A DNA stretch of 6,888 nucleotides, from positions 1 through 6,888 of the forward strand of contig SKYD01000196.1 of the NCBI GenBank assembly GCA_007128075.1, given 5' to 3'. The translations under genes were made by a program, and so were the position numbers. This DNA is from Thiorhodovibrio sp. (lineage in GTDB: Bacteria > Pseudomonadota > Gammaproteobacteria > Chromatiales > Chromatiaceae). Positions 5,814 through 6,888 of this stretch are shown here, one piece after another. Below the pieces are notes generated by a model. That model did not search any database. It was given only the letters and a program-made list of their open reading frames with translations, and was not told where the DNA came from. Each line of letters starts with the position of its first letter. The stretch's first letter is position 1.

Positions 5814-6888
5814 ACACCCGCCGTGGTGCGCCACCACTGCCGTTGTCGCCCAATGGACTCAGCCGCAACGCCTGACCACAGACATACACTCTTTGTAGGT
5901 GCTGCATGGTTTCGCGGGACATCCCACCGGGCAGATCAACAAGCGAATGATCCTGACGGATGTCAATGCGCCCGATTTGGCGACCATCAAGCCGCGCTTC
6001 GTTGGCAATGGCACCGACAATCTCACGCGGAGTCACGCCATGATCATGGCCCACCTCGATCCGATAGCGCGTCAGATCGCTGTCATTGCGTCCACCAGCA
6101 TCGCGGCGCCGATGTGGACGCTCGCGGGAACCACCATCGCGCCGAGGGTCACGGTCGCGGTATTCACCCCGTGGCGGCAGTCGCAATTCGTTGACTTCAA
6201 GCGGTCGCTCACGCTGTAACTGAAAACACAATGCCGCTGCAATATCCAACGGACTGAGTTCTTCGTCTTTGGTTAAATCAGCAATCAGATGATGAAAAAA
6301 GTCTAAATCCTGTTCGGAGAGGGTGCGGCGCAGGTCGCTGGTAAAACGGGCGATGCGCTTGGCACTTAGGGTCGCAGCGGAGGGTGGCTCCATTGCTGGA
6401 ATCGAGCGGCGGATGGTGCGCTCAATCGCCCGTAATAGCCCGCGCTCCCGTGGCTCAATCAATAAGATCGCCCGCCCCGAACGCCCCGCCCGTCCGGTGC
6501 GTCCGATGCGATGCACATAGGCTGACGGATCGGTGGGAATATCGTAGTTGACCACATGGCTGATGCGTTCGACATCCAGCCCACGGGCGGCGACATCTGT
6601 GGCGATGAGGATATCAAGCTGGCCATCGCGCAGCCGCCCCACGGTGCGCTCGCGCAGGTCTTGGTTCATGTCACCGTTGAGTGGTTCAGCAGCAAAGCCA
6701 TGGGCTTTGAGCTTGTCAGCCAGTTCGACGGTGGCATTTTTGGTGCGCACAAAGATCAACATGCCATCGAATGGCTCCACCTCCAGCAGGCGGGTGAGCA
6801 CATCGAGCTTGTGAAATCGGGTGACCAAACAGTAACTTTGGTCGATGGTATCGACAGTGGCCGTTGCTGCCCGCACCCGCACCTCGAC
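5779..6888 (-). CDS. deaD: DEAD-box RNA helicase DeaD/CsdA, C-terminal part (runs off the right edge)
   Basis: This is an ATP-dependent RNA helicase involved in ribosome assembly and mRNA turnover, often cold-induced in relatives. Frame is open to position 6888, giving 369 residues; the N-terminal RecA domain with the Walker A, DEAD and SAT motifs lies outside. Visible here are motif IV MLIFVRTKNAT (43-53), LNGDMNQ (70-76), motif V LIATDVAARGLDVERIS (94-110) and motif VI YVHRIGRTGRAGRSGRA (124-140). Next come the helicase extension (about 145-235), an Arg/Gly/Asp-rich linker (240-268) and a DbpA-type RNA-binding domain, YRIEVGHDHGV (275-285) to VYVCGQALRL (334-343). The linker plus this domain order is typical of DeaD rather than RhlE or SrmB. 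The C-terminal basic tail after the RNA-binding domain is short compared with E. coli DeaD. The stop lies 35 bp inside the convergent GT4 gene. Confidence 0.95.
   Translation of the reverse strand, partial: VEVRVRAATATVDTIDQSYCLVTRFHKLDVLTRLLEVEPFDGMLIFVRTKNATVELADKLKAHGFAAEPLNGDMNQDLRERTVGRLRDGQLDILIATDVAARGLDVERISHVVNYDIPTDPSAYVHRIGRTGRAGRSGRAILLIEPRERGLLRAIERTIRRSIPAMEPPSAATLSAKRIARFTSDLRRTLSEQDLDFFHHLIADLTKDEELSPLDIAAALCFQLQRERPLEVNELRLPPRGEYRDRDPRRDGGSRERPHRRRDAGGRNDSDLTRYRIEVGHDHGVTPREIVGAIANEARLDGRQIGRIDIRQDHSLVDLPGGMSRETMQHLQRVYVCGQALRLSPLGDNGSGGAPRRVFKARHERRGSE
5823..5837. other. Perfect hairpin GTGGTG-CGC-CACCAC after the GT4 stop
   Basis: Six exact base pairs with a three-base loop lie ten bases after the GT4 stop (5811-5813) and inside the 3' end of deaD. 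Neither strand has a following T-run, so it is not a canonical intrinsic terminator. It could cap the 3' end of the LPS transcript or work with Rho, or just reflect the Gly-Gly-Ala-Pro codons of DeaD. No other terminator candidate was seen between the convergent genes. Confidence 0.3.

Noticed and set aside
5823..6194. Plus-strand open frames opposite deaD
   Set aside because: They are His/Arg-rich translations of the Arg/Gly-rich DeaD linker read backwards; DeaD is well supported on the minus strand.

Overview
The window is a compact, gene-dense stretch of a Gram-negative bacterial chromosome, most likely a gammaproteobacterium. The methylisocitrate lyase and the DeaD-type helicase read as close relatives of the enterobacterial proteins. 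The centre is a lipopolysaccharide (LPS) gene set with a heptosyltransferase and an O-antigen ligase, so there must be an outer membrane. Genus cannot be set from sequence alone. No mobile element, tRNA, rRNA or CRISPR array was seen.

Layout. (1) Positions 1-1429, minus strand: prpB followed two bases later by the start of prpC, the core of the 2-methylcitrate cycle for propionyl-CoA; prpC runs off the left edge. (2) Positions 1430-1668: a 239-bp divergent intergenic region with a perfect inverted repeat just upstream of an extended -10-like element. (3) Positions 1669-5813, plus strand: a four-gene, tightly overlapping unit. It holds a 45-aa two-helix membrane peptide, a 791-aa protein in which an O-antigen ligase-like (WaaL/Wzy_C) membrane domain is fused to a family 9 (heptosyltransferase) glycosyltransferase, a 180-aa zinc-ribbon/coiled-coil/HPD-tail protein, and a GT4 glycosyltransferase. 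The junctions overlap by 11, 4 (ATGA) and 4 (TTGA) bases, which points to one transcript and translational coupling. (4) Positions 5779-6888, minus strand: the C-terminal two thirds of a DeaD/CsdA RNA helicase, cut by the right edge and overlapping the GT4 gene tail-to-tail by 35 bp.

How the genes fit together. The plus-strand unit looks devoted to late LPS assembly. The GT4 and GT9 domains would add core sugars on the cytoplasmic face, and the ligase domain would join glycan to lipid A-core on the periplasmic face. With about 12 predicted helices the ligase would place its C-terminus, and so the fused GT9 domain, in the cytoplasm where ADP-heptose is found. The coiled-coil protein between them is not a known LPS enzyme. 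Its Cys4 ribbon, 14-residue repeat and C-terminal HPD motif make it, with the ligase-GT9 fusion, the most unusual part of the window. The prp genes and deaD appear to be unrelated neighbours.
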